From DASYTH01 sp035762905 (GTDB lineage Bacteria > Actinomycetota > Actinomycetes > Mycobacteriales > Pseudonocardiaceae), in contig NZ_DASUCC010000077.1 in assembly GCF_035762905.1 (NCBI RefSeq), positions 62,001-126,000 on the forward strand: DNA of 64,000 bases, given 5' to 3'. Within the stretch, counting starts at the first letter, position 1. Each line of letters begins with the position of its first letter. Made by a program: the position numbers and the translations under genes. Below, one piece after another: positions 15,924 through 24,036 of this stretch. A model generated the notes under the pieces. The model had not been told where the DNA came from and did no database searches. It saw only the letters and a program-made list of their open reading frames with translations.

Positions 15924-17105
15924 ATGCGGGTGCTGCATACCTCCGACTGGCACGTGGGGCGCATGTTCCACGGCCGGGACCTGCTCGCCGACCAGGAGGC
16001 GGTGCTCGGCGCGTTGGCCGACCTGGTGGCCACCGAGCGGGTGGACGTGGTGGTGGTCGCCGGCGACCTGTACGACCGCGCGGTCCCGGCCGGCGAGGCG
16101 GTCGCCGCGTGCACCCGGATGCTCGGGGCGATCCGGGCGGCCGGCGCGCGGATCGTGCTGACCCCGGGCAACCACGACTCGGCGGCCCGGCTCGGCGCGT
16201 TCGGCGAGTTCACCGCGGCCGGCGGGTTGCACTTGCGCACCCGGGTTGCGGAGCTGGCCGTCCCGGTGCTGCTCGAGGACCGGCACGGGCCGGTCGCGCT
16301 GTACGGGATCCCTTACCTGGAGCCGGAACCGGCCCGGCACGCGCTCGGCACCCCGGACGCGCGCGGGCACGCCGGGGTGCTGGCCGAGGCGATGCGCCGG
16401 ATCCGGGCCGACCTCGGGAACCGGCCGGCGGCCACCCGCTCGGTCGTGCTCGCGCACGCCTTCGTCACCGGCGGGCAGGGCAGCGCCTCCGAGCGGACCA
16501 TCGCGGTCGGCGGCATCGAGCAGGTGCCGGCCGCCGTGTTCGACGGAGTGGACTACGTGGCGCTCGGCCACCTGCACGGCCCGCAGCGGCTCGCCGAGCA
16601 CCTGCGGTACTCCGGCAGCCCACTTGCCTACTCGTTCTCCGAGGCCCGGCACCACAAGTCGGTCTGGCTGGTCGAGCTGGACGCGGGTGGCCTTGCCGGG
16701 GTGGAGCGACGCGAGCTGCCGGTGCCGCGCCGGCTCGGCACCCTGCGCGGCACCCTGGACGAGCTGCTCACCGAGCCCGGCCACGAGGCGCTCACCGGCG
16801 CGTTCCTGTCGGTCGAGCTGACCGACCAGGTCCGGCCGACCGACCCGCTGCGCCGGCTGCAGCAACGCTTCCCGCACGCGGTCCATCTGGAGTGGCGGCC
16901 GGAGGGCGGGTTCGCCGCCGGTCCACTGCGCTACCCGGGCGCCGCTCGGGGCCGCTCCGAGCTGGAGATCGCGTGCTGCTTCGTGGCCGACTGCCGGGGC
17001 GGCGAGCCGACCGACCGGGAGCGGGAGTTGCTCGGCGCCGCCTTGGTCGCCGCGGCCGCGCGGGAACCGGGCGCGGATCGGCCCGTCCGGGAAGCCGCCG
17101 CCTGA
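15924..17105 (+). CDS. sbcD: Exonuclease subunit SbcD
   Basis: This 393-residue Mre11-type nuclease has all calcineurin-like phosphoesterase motifs in order: HTSDWHVGR (8 residues from the start), VVAGDLYDRA, TPGNHDSAA, VLAHAFVTGG and ALGHLHGPQ. These bind two Mn ions. With SbcC it cleaves hairpins and double-strand ends. The ATG at 15924 puts the first motif where the family has it; longer upstream readings lack homology. The stop is 1 bp before the sbcC GTG, so the two genes are one operon. Confidence 0.94.
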   Translation: MRVLHTSDWHVGRMFHGRDLLADQEAVLGALADLVATERVDVVVVAGDLYDRAVPAGEAVAACTRMLGAIRAAGARIVLTPGNHDSAARLGAFGEFTAAGGLHLRTRVAELAVPVLLEDRHGPVALYGIPYLEPEPARHALGTPDARGHAGVLAEAMRRIRADLGNRPAATRSVVLAHAFVTGGQGSASERTIAVGGIEQVPAAVFDGVDYVALGHLHGPQRLAEHLRYSGSPLAYSFSEARHHKSVWLVELDAGGLAGVERRELPVPRRLGTLRGTLDELLTEPGHEALTGAFLSVELTDQVRPTDPLRRLQQRFPHAVHLEWRPEGGFAAGPLRYPGAARGRSELEIACCFVADCRGGEPTDRERELLGAALVAAAAREPGADRPVREAAA

Positions 17106-17106
17106 G

Positions 17107-20100
17107 GTGCGCCTGCACCGGCTGGAGCTGGCGGCGTTCGGGCCGTACCCCGGGCGGGAGGCGGTCGACTTCGACGTGCTCGGCGCCGACGGGTTGTTCC
17201 TGCTGCACGGCGACACCGGGGCGGGCAAGACGACGCTGCTGGACGCGGTGGCGTACGCCCTGTTCGGCGCCGTGCCCGGGGTGCGCGGCGAGGCCCGCCG
17301 GCTGCGTTGCGACTATGCCGGCGAGGACACCCCGACCGAGGTGGCGCTTGAGCTGACCGTGCAGGGGCACCGGCTGAAGATCACCCGCTCGCCCGAGTAC
17401 CAGCGGCCCAAGCGGCGCGGCACCGGCACCACCCGGGCCCCGGCCAAGGCGTCGCTGACCTGGGTCGGGCCGGCGCCGAGCGGACACGCACCGGAGGGCC
17501 TGACCAGGATCGACGAGGTCGGGCTGACCGTCGAGCGGCTGCTCGGCATGAGCAAGGACCAGTTCTTCCAGGTGGTGCTGCTGCCGCAGGGCGAGTTCGC
17601 CCGGTTCCTGCGGGCCGAGACCGGTGAGCGGGAGCGGCTGCTCGAGCGGTTGTTCGGCACCGAGCACTTCGCCGGGGTCGAGCAGTGGTTCCGGGAGCGC
17701 CGGACCGAGCGCGGCCGGGAGCTGGACGGGCGGCGGCAGGATGCGCGGGAGCTGGTGGCCCGGGTCGCCCAGGTGGCCGGTGGCGAGCCGCCCGAGGACG
17801 CGGCCGAGGGGTGGCTCGCCGGGCGCCTCGCGTGGACCGAGGCGACGGCAGCGGCGGCCGCGGAGCGGGAGGCGGCGACGGCACTCGACCGGGCCGCCGC
17901 CGAGCAGGAGCTGGTCGAGCTGCGCGCGCTGGCCGGCCGGGTGCGCCGGGTCCGGGCGGCGCACGGCGAGCTGGCCGCTCTGACCGCGCGGGCTCCGGAG
18001 CGGGCGGCCTGGCAGGCGGAGCTGGCCGCGGCCCGCCGGGCGCGCGAGGTCGCAGCCGCCGAGCGAGAGCTGGTCCGGGTACGCCGGCTGCTGGCCGCCG
18101 CCGAGGAGGCCGAGGAGCGGGCTGGGGCGGCGATCGGCCGGCTCGGCCCCGCGGTGCAGGGGGAACTGCGCGAGCTGGGCCCGGCGGTGCGGGGGGAGGC
18201 GATCGGGCTCGACCCGGCGGTGCGGGGGGAACTGGGCGGGCAGGGCTCGGCGGTGCAGGGGAAACTGGGCGAGCAGGGTTCGGCGGTGCGGGGGGAGCTG
18301 GGCGAGCGGGGTTCGGCGGTGCGGGGAGAGCCGGGCGGGCTCGACCCGGCGGTGCATGGGGCGCCGGGTGGGTTGGGCGGTGCGGTGCGGGGAGAGCCGG
18401 GCGGGCTGGGTTCGGCGGTGCGGGGAGTGCCGGGTGGGTTGGGTTCGGCGGCGCAGGTTGGGTCGGGGCTGCGTGGGATCGCTGGGGAGCTGCGGGAACG
18501 GGCGGGGGAACTGGGTGGGCTGGTGGAGGAGGCGGCGCGGCAGCAGGCTGATGCGGCGCGGGTGGCCGAGTTGGATCGGGTGGTGGCCGGGGGGCGGGCG
18601 GTGGCGGGGCGGTTGGCGGCGCGGGTGGCTGAGCTGCCGGAGCTGATCGGTGTGGCGCGTGGCCGGCTGGACGAGTCGACCGCGGCGCAGGCGGGGTTGG
18701 AGCGGGTGCGGGCGGCGCTGGACGAGTTGACCGGGTTGGTGGCGGAGGCGACCCGGCTGCCGGAGGTGGAGCAGACCGTGCGGGCGGCGGCCGATCGGCA
18801 CCGGCGGGCGGTGGACGCACATCAGGCCGCCCGGGAGACCGTGCTGGACGTGCGGCAGCGGCGGCTGGAGGGGATGGCGGCCGAGCTGTCCGCGGAGCTG
18901 GTGGCCGGGCGGCCGTGCCCGGTGTGCGGGTCCAGCGAGCATCCGCAGCCGGCCTGGCTGGAGCTGGCCACGGTGACCGCGATGGACGAGCACCAGGCCA
19001 CCAGGGCCGAGCAGCGGGCACTGGACGCGCGGCAGGCGGCGGCGGGCGAGCTGGCCGAGGCGGAGCAGGCGCACGCCACGCTGGTGGACCGGCTGGCCGG
19101 GCGGACCGCGCGGCAGCTCGGCACGCTGCGGCGCCGGGCCGAGGCCGAGCACCGGGCCGCCGCCGAGCTGGCCGGACGACGCGCCGAGCACGCCATGGCC
19201 GTGCGGGACCTCGAAGCCGAGGCCGAGACGGTCCGGAATCGGCACGCGGCGGCCGAACGGGAGGTGACCGCGGCCGAACGCGAGCGGGACGGGTGCCGGG
19301 ACCGGATCGCCGCCCGGGCCCGGCAGCTCGACGAGGCGCGCGGGCCGCATCCGGACGTGCCGGCGCGGCGGACGTTCCTGCTGGCCGTTGCCGCCGCGCT
19401 GGACACCCTGGCGCAGGCACGAGCCGAGCGGGCGGCGGTGGCCGAGCGGATCGCCGAGCACCGCGCGCTGCTGGCCGAGGCGGTGGCGACGGCCGGGTTC
19501 GCCGGTCCGGACGTGGCCCGCGCCGCCGTCCGGTCCGAGGCGGCCATGACCGAGCTGGACGACCGGATCACCGCGGCGGCACTGGCCGAGGCCGCTGCCC
19601 GGCGGGTGCTCGCCGAACCGGAGCTGGCCGGCGTCGACCCGAACACCCCGGTCGAGCTCGACCCGGCGATCGAGCGGGTGACCGCGGCCCGCGCGGCGGC
19701 CGAGCGGGCCGTCGCCGAAGCCAGCCAGGCCCGCAACCGGGTCGCGGAGATCACCGGGCTGGCCGGCCGGCTGCGCGCCGCCTGGCGGGCGCTTGCGCCG
19801 CTCGAGGCGGAGTTCGCCGAGCTGGCCGCGCTCACCGACGTGGTCAACGGGCGCGGCCAGAACACCCGGCGGATGTCGCTGCGCGCCTACGTGCTGGCCG
19901 CGAAGCTGGCCGAGGTGGCCACCGCCGCGACCGAGCGGCTGCGCCGGATGAGCCACGGCCGCTATTCGTTCGTGCACTCCGACGAGGCCGGGCCGCGCGG
20001 CACCCGGGGCGGGCTCGGCCTGGACGTGCTCGACGACTACTCGGGCCGGGTGCGGCCGGCCAAGACGCTCTCCGGCGGTGAGACGTTCCTCGCCTCGCTC

Positions 20101-20358
20101 GCCCTCGCGCTCGGCCTCGCCGACGTGGTGGCCGGCGCCACCGGCGGCACCCTGCTGGACACGCTGTTCGTCGACGAGGGCTTCGGCGGGCTGGACGCCG
20201 ACACCCTGGACGAGGTGATGGACACCCTCGACGAGCTGCGCACCGGCGGCCGGGTGGTCGGCCTGGTGTCCCACGTGGAGGAACTGCGCCAACGCATCCC
20301 GGTCCGCCTGCGGGTGCGCAAGTCCCGCACCGGCTCGGTGCTCGAGTTGACCGCCTAG
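17107..20358 (+). CDS. sbcC: Exonuclease subunit SbcC (SMC-like ATPase) with inserted tandem repeats
   Basis: This 1083-residue Rad50-type ATPase has Walker A LHGDTGAGKTTLLDAV at about 35-50, long coiled-coil arms and the zinc hook RPCPVCGSSEHP at about 603-614. The signature motif LSGGETFLASLALALGLADV and Walker B TLFVDEGFGGLDADTL are near the C-terminus. It powers SbcD nuclease action. The unusual part is residues 347-445: nine 11-residue Gly/Pro-rich repeats, roughly G-S-A-V-R-G-E-P-G-G-L, sit in the first coiled-coil arm. The arm must be interrupted there, and no matching insertion is seen in the returning arm. The GTG start at 17107 is 1 bp after sbcD. Confidence 0.93.
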   Translation: MRLHRLELAAFGPYPGREAVDFDVLGADGLFLLHGDTGAGKTTLLDAVAYALFGAVPGVRGEARRLRCDYAGEDTPTEVALELTVQGHRLKITRSPEYQRPKRRGTGTTRAPAKASLTWVGPAPSGHAPEGLTRIDEVGLTVERLLGMSKDQFFQVVLLPQGEFARFLRAETGERERLLERLFGTEHFAGVEQWFRERRTERGRELDGRRQDARELVARVAQVAGGEPPEDAAEGWLAGRLAWTEATAAAAAEREAATALDRAAAEQELVELRALAGRVRRVRAAHGELAALTARAPERAAWQAELAAARRAREVAAAERELVRVRRLLAAAEEAEERAGAAIGRLGPAVQGELRELGPAVRGEAIGLDPAVRGELGGQGSAVQGKLGEQGSAVRGELGERGSAVRGEPGGLDPAVHGAPGGLGGAVRGEPGGLGSAVRGVPGGLGSAAQVGSGLRGIAGELRERAGELGGLVEEAARQQADAARVAELDRVVAGGRAVAGRLAARVAELPELIGVARGRLDESTAAQAGLERVRAALDELTGLVAEATRLPEVEQTVRAAADRHRRAVDAHQAARETVLDVRQRRLEGMAAELSAELVAGRPCPVCGSSEHPQPAWLELATVTAMDEHQATRAEQRALDARQAAAGELAEAEQAHATLVDRLAGRTARQLGTLRRRAEAEHRAAAELAGRRAEHAMAVRDLEAEAETVRNRHAAAEREVTAAERERDGCRDRIAARARQLDEARGPHPDVPARRTFLLAVAAALDTLAQARAERAAVAERIAEHRALLAEAVATAGFAGPDVARAAVRSEAAMTELDDRITAAALAEAAARRVLAEPELAGVDPNTPVELDPAIERVTAARAAAERAVAEASQARNRVAEITGLAGRLRAAWRALAPLEAEFAELAALTDVVNGRGQNTRRMSLRAYVLAAKLAEVATAATERLRRMSHGRYSFVHSDEAGPRGTRGGLGLDVLDDYSGRVRPAKTLSGGETFLASLALALGLADVVAGATGGTLLDTLFVDEGFGGLDADTLDEVMDTLDELRTGGRVVGLVSHVEELRQRIPVRLRVRKSRTGSVLELTA
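18145..18441 (+). repeat. Nine in-frame 33-bp tandem repeats within sbcC
   Basis: Nine consecutive 33-bp units encode 11-residue repeats with the pattern (G/D)-(S/P)-A-V-(R/Q)-G-E-x-G-G-(L/Q). A tenth degenerate copy runs to about 18474. The later copies are most alike, suggesting recent unequal exchange or slippage. The reading frame is kept throughout. Confidence 0.88.
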
Positions 20359-20374
20359 CGCCTGCTGTATCCGG

Positions 20375-21904
20375 TCACCGGGTCACCGCTTCCTTCCTGG
20401 CCGGCGGCGCCAGCTCGGCGTCGAGGTCGGCGCCGGCCTCGGCCAGCAGCGCCCGAAGGCCGGCGGTGTCCGCCGGGTCGGCGCAGGCCGCCGCGACCAG
20501 GGGTTCGATCCGGCCGGCGTACGGCTCGTCGATGACGAACTCGGCACCGCTCGGCCACGTGGGCGTCCAGCGCGCCACCCCGGCGTCGACCAGGACCGCC
20601 TGGACGGCGGCGGTCACGCCCTCGATGACCTTGCCCCGGACGAACTCGCGGCGGCCCTGCGGACCGGCGTCGTTGGGCATCGGCGTCTCGGGCTTGGCCA
20701 GGTCTGTGAGCCGGCCGGCGTCCAGCGTGTCCAGCAGCGTGCGCACGGACGGGCTCTCCCGGGCGAAGACCACCGCGGCCTCCATCGTCGCGGCCGCCTG
20801 CGCGGTGGTCACGGCCCGGCCGTGCAGGGCGGCGAGGGTGGCCCAGTCCGCCCGCTGCTTGCCGGCCGCCTCCGGCACCAGTGCGGTGAGCAGCGCCGCG
20901 TCCAGCACGGTCTTCGGGTCGCGCAGCACCACGGTGCCGGCGCGCTGGTCCAGCTCGACCACCGGGGCGGCGGCCAGCGCGTCGATCGCGGTCACCCGGG
21001 TGCCGGTCGGCGGATGGGTGTCGTAGGGGGAGCCGTCGGCCGGCGGGTTCTGCCTGAGCCGGTCGAGCTGGTCGTCGACCGACGCGCGGAAGTCGGCGAA
21101 CCCGCCGAAGACGTCCGCCGGCAGGTAGCCGTCCTGCCAGCCGAGCAGCAGGTGGTGCTCGGTGAACGCGTCCCAGGCCGCGTCCAGCGGCGCCAGCTCG
21201 CGCAGCGCGCCGGAGGCCGCCGGGGAACCGGCCGCCCGCGCGGCCGCCTGGTCGGCGGCCAGTTCCTGGCGTCGGCACACCGCAGTGGACGCCCGCAGGT
21301 ACAGCTTCAGGTAGCCGATCAGCAGGAACGCCAGCAGCTTCTGGAAGAAGTCGGACCGGTCCAGCTCGCTGACCGTGCGCAGCAGCGCGCGCCGGCCGCG
21401 GTAGGCCATGCCGGTCAGCCGAGTGTCCCCGTTGCCGTAGTGCGCCAGCTCATGGGTGATCACGGCGGCGAACTGGTCCTCGCGCAGCCCGGCCAGCAGC
21501 GGTGCGCCGATGAACATGCGCCGGGTTCCGGCGATCAGCCCGAGCAGCCGGGTCTCCTCCATGACCGCGGCGTTGACCTCCGCGGTGAGGTAGATCTCGT
21601 CCGGCGGCCGGGTTCCGGCCACCACCGCCAGCTTGCGGACCAGCCCCCACAGCTCGGGTTGGGCCGCCTCGGTGAGCCGCACCCCCTCGGCCGGGGCGTG
21701 GATCTTCGCGACCAGCGTGCCGAGGCCCTTGGCCAGGACCAGCCCGACCGGAACCGCGACGAACGCCCATTTGGCCGCGAGTGCCGTCGATTCGCGCAGC
21801 GCCAACAGTTCGACCGTGATCAACCCGGCCAGTAGTGCCAGCATCACCGTCGGAAACAACAGCAGCAGCACGACCGTCGCGGCTGCCCGCAGCCCTAAAC
21901 CCAT
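20375..21904 (-). CDS. M48-family membrane metalloprotease
   Basis: The protein has 509 residues. Two N-terminal hydrophobic segments at about 8-65 are followed by an M48 (HtpX/STE24-like) peptidase domain. The zinc site THELAHYGNGD is at about 150-160, with a third ligand expected in RRQELAADQAA near 218. A further hydrophobic stretch (KLLAFLLIGYLKLYL) separates these. The C-terminal half is soluble and of unclear role. M48 proteases take part in membrane protein quality control. The ATG at 21904 follows GGGAGGG. It ends 16 bp from convergent sbcC. Confidence 0.87.
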   Translation of the reverse strand: MGLGLRAAATVVLLLLFPTVMLALLAGLITVELLALRESTALAAKWAFVAVPVGLVLAKGLGTLVAKIHAPAEGVRLTEAAQPELWGLVRKLAVVAGTRPPDEIYLTAEVNAAVMEETRLLGLIAGTRRMFIGAPLLAGLREDQFAAVITHELAHYGNGDTRLTGMAYRGRRALLRTVSELDRSDFFQKLLAFLLIGYLKLYLRASTAVCRRQELAADQAAARAAGSPAASGALRELAPLDAAWDAFTEHHLLLGWQDGYLPADVFGGFADFRASVDDQLDRLRQNPPADGSPYDTHPPTGTRVTAIDALAAAPVVELDQRAGTVVLRDPKTVLDAALLTALVPEAAGKQRADWATLAALHGRAVTTAQAAATMEAAVVFARESPSVRTLLDTLDAGRLTDLAKPETPMPNDAGPQGRREFVRGKVIEGVTAAVQAVLVDAGVARWTPTWPSGAEFVIDEPYAGRIEPLVAAACADPADTAGLRALLAEAGADLDAELAPPARKEAVTR

Positions 21905-21968
21905 TGCGTCCCTCCCGCTCCGCCCGGATTGGCGGAGGGGGAGTGTGACACAAGTGGACGGTCGGCTC

Positions 21969-22466
21969 CTAGGGGGTCTCGTGGTCGAGCAACCAGCGCT
22001 TGACCGGCAGGCCCCAGCGGAACCCGCCGAGCGAGCCGTCCGAGCGGATCACGCGGTGGCACGGCACGAACAGCGCCGCGGCGTTGCGGGCGCAGGCGCC
22101 GGCCGCCGCGCGCACCGCGTCCGGTTGTCCGGCCAGCGCCGCGAAATCGGTGTAGCTGGTGGGTTTGCCCGGCGGCACGGTGCGCAGCACGTCCCAGGCG
22201 CGCCGGATGAACTCACCGGACGTCTGGCGCACCTCGATACCGTCCACAGCGGACAGTTCGCCGTCGTGGTATGCCCGCACGGCGGCGGTCACCGCGCCGA
22301 GCTCGGGCCGGCCACGCACCTCGGCCGGGCGCAGACTCCGGGCGATCACCGGCAGCAGGTCGTCGATGGTCGGGGTCCAGCCCGAGGCGAGCACGGCGCC
22401 GTCGCCGGCGACCACGGTGGTGAACGGGCCGACCGGAGTGTCCACAGTGGATGAATAAGCGGTCAC
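21969..22466 (-). CDS. ogt: Methylated-DNA--protein-cysteine methyltransferase
   Basis: This 165-residue O6-alkylguanine-DNA alkyltransferase removes alkyl groups from guanine O6 by suicide transfer to the cysteine of VPCHRVIRSDGSLGGF (near residue 136). The helix-turn-helix FIRRAWDVLRTVPPGKPTSY and AGACARNAA come before it. The GTG at 22466 follows an AGGAGGAA site and overlaps the upstream ada/alkA stop by 4 nt, so the two repair genes are translated together. Confidence 0.93.
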   Translation of the reverse strand: MTAYSSTVDTPVGPFTTVVAGDGAVLASGWTPTIDDLLPVIARSLRPAEVRGRPELGAVTAAVRAYHDGELSAVDGIEVRQTSGEFIRRAWDVLRTVPPGKPTSYTDFAALAGQPDAVRAAAGACARNAAALFVPCHRVIRSDGSLGGFRWGLPVKRWLLDHETP

Positions 22467-23941
22467 GACTTCCTCCTCGATGATCCGGCGTAGCGCCAGA
22501 GATGCATGCCCGCGTACGACCGCCACGGTCGCCAGGCGCGGGCCCGGTTCGACAATCCGTCCACATCGGACGGAATGCCGAGATTCGTTGCGCCGGAACG
22601 CAAGGCCACGTCGCCGGTCAGCAACACGTCGGTGGCGCCGAGTACCCGCATCTGCACGTATCCGGCGGTCCACGGCCCCACCCCGGCGAATGCCCGCAGC
22701 GCGGCGGAAAGCTCGTCCGGGTCGGCACCCACGTGCACGTCCAGATCGCCGGCGGCCAGTGCCGCGTTCACCTCGAGCATGGTGGCGATCCGCCGGCGCG
22801 GCCCGGTCAGCACGGCCTGGCCACCCTCGGCGATCGCCGCGGGCGTGGGGAACAGCGTGGTCAGCTCGCCGTCCGGGTTGGTCAGCGGCTCGCCGAGCGC
22901 CGCGGCCAGCCGGCCGAGCGCGGTGCGGGCCGCGGCCACCGTGATCTGCTGGCCGATCAGCGCCCGGCTGACCAGTTCCGGGGCGTCCACGCTGCCCGGC
23001 AACCGGATTCCCGGGGTGGCGGCCACCGGGCCGGCCAGCTCGGGGTCCGCGCCGAGCAACTCGTCGACCGCGCCCGGATCGGCGTCCAGGTCGAGCAGCC
23101 GGCGCAGCCGGGCCACCGCGCTGCCCAGGTCGCGCATGTCGGTCAGCCGCAGCGTGCAGTCCACGTGCCCGCCGGCCGGCCGCAGCCGGGCGGTGCCCTG
23201 GCCGTGCGGCAGCCGCAGGGTGCGCGCGTACTCCCCGTCGATGACCGACTCCACGCCTGGAATCGCCCGCAGGGCAAGGAAGTCGAGCAGCCCGGCCGCG
23301 TCGAACGGGGGCCGGTAGGCAAGGCGCACGGTGAGCCGGCCGGCCGTCGGCGGCGCGCCGCGGGACCGCCGCTTGGCCGCCATCCGCAGCTCCGACGGGG
23401 TCACCGCGAACACCGCGCGGATCGTGTCGTTGAACTGCCGGACGCTGGCGAACCCGGACGCGAACGCCACGTCGGCGAAGGACAGCGTGGTCGTCTCGAT
23501 CAGCAGCCGGGCCGAGTGCGCGCGGTGCGCCCGGGCCAGTGCCAGCGGTCCGGCGCCCAGTTCGGTGGTCAGCACCCGGGTCAGGTGCCGCTCGGAGTAG
23601 CCGACCCGGCGCGCCAGCCCGGGCACGCCCTCCAACTCCACGACGCCGTCCGAGATCAGCCGCATGGCCCGGCCGGCCAGGTCCGCGCGCAGGTTCCACT
23701 CCGGCGAGCCGGGCACGGCGTCCGGCAGGCAGCGCCGGCAGGCCCGGTAACCGGCTTGCTGGGCGGCCGCGGCCGTGCGGTAGAACTCCACGTTGCGGCG
23801 CTTGGGTGTGATGGCCGGGCAGGACGGCCGGCAGTAGATCCGGGTCGTGCGCACGGCGACGATGAACTGCCCGTCGAACCGCGCGTCGCGGGCCGAGACC
23901 GCCCGGTAGCCCTGCTCGGAGTCAATCAGCACGAGAACCAT
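22463..23941 (-). CDS. Ada-AlkA fusion: methyl-phosphotriester sensor, AraC HTH and 3-methyladenine glycosylase
   Basis: The product has about 492 residues. The N-terminal Ada domain has the four-cysteine zinc/methyl-acceptor site: YCRPSC near 34-39 and CRRC near 70. An AraC-type helix-turn-helix pair follows at about 85-190 (SFADVAFASGFASVRQFNDT). An AlkA N-terminal domain then leads to a helix-hairpin-helix glycosylase core with FAGVGPWTAGYVQMR and catalytic Asp in TGDVALRSGA. It both senses DNA methylation and excises alkylated bases, and should activate its own operon with ogt. The ATG at 23941 is preferred by family length; an in-frame ATG at 23983 is possible. Confidence 0.9.
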   Translation of the reverse strand: MVLVLIDSEQGYRAVSARDARFDGQFIVAVRTTRIYCRPSCPAITPKRRNVEFYRTAAAAQQAGYRACRRCLPDAVPGSPEWNLRADLAGRAMRLISDGVVELEGVPGLARRVGYSERHLTRVLTTELGAGPLALARAHRAHSARLLIETTTLSFADVAFASGFASVRQFNDTIRAVFAVTPSELRMAAKRRSRGAPPTAGRLTVRLAYRPPFDAAGLLDFLALRAIPGVESVIDGEYARTLRLPHGQGTARLRPAGGHVDCTLRLTDMRDLGSAVARLRRLLDLDADPGAVDELLGADPELAGPVAATPGIRLPGSVDAPELVSRALIGQQITVAAARTALGRLAAALGEPLTNPDGELTTLFPTPAAIAEGGQAVLTGPRRRIATMLEVNAALAAGDLDVHVGADPDELSAALRAFAGVGPWTAGYVQMRVLGATDVLLTGDVALRSGATNLGIPSDVDGLSNRARAWRPWRSYAGMHLWRYAGSSRRKS

Positions 23942-23992
23942 GCTGCCAGCGCGACCGGGCCCGGGCTCGCGGAAATCGGCCATGAAGCCCGA

Positions 23993-24021
23993 AGGGCGGG
24001 ACGGCCGCGCCGTCCCGCCCT
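23993..24021 (-). terminator. Strong hairpin after the subtilase gene
   Basis: A perfect 12-bp stem (AGGGCGGGACGG and its complement) with a 5-nt loop lies 16 bp after the protease stop codon and before the ada/alkA start. There is no U-tract, as is common in high-GC actinobacteria. Confidence 0.7.
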
Positions 24022-24036
24022 CCGAAGGGTTTCCCG

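Noticed and set aside
16792..20292. Minus-strand open frame of 1166 codons antisense to sbcC
   Set aside because: Low-complexity, Arg/Pro/His/Gln-rich product without domains; a normal consequence of GC-rich third positions in the real gene on the other strand.
22440..22454. Palindrome TCCACAGTGGA near the ogt start as an operator
   Set aside because: It lies within coding sequence, is short, and similar GTCCAC words recur in other genes as codon patterns.
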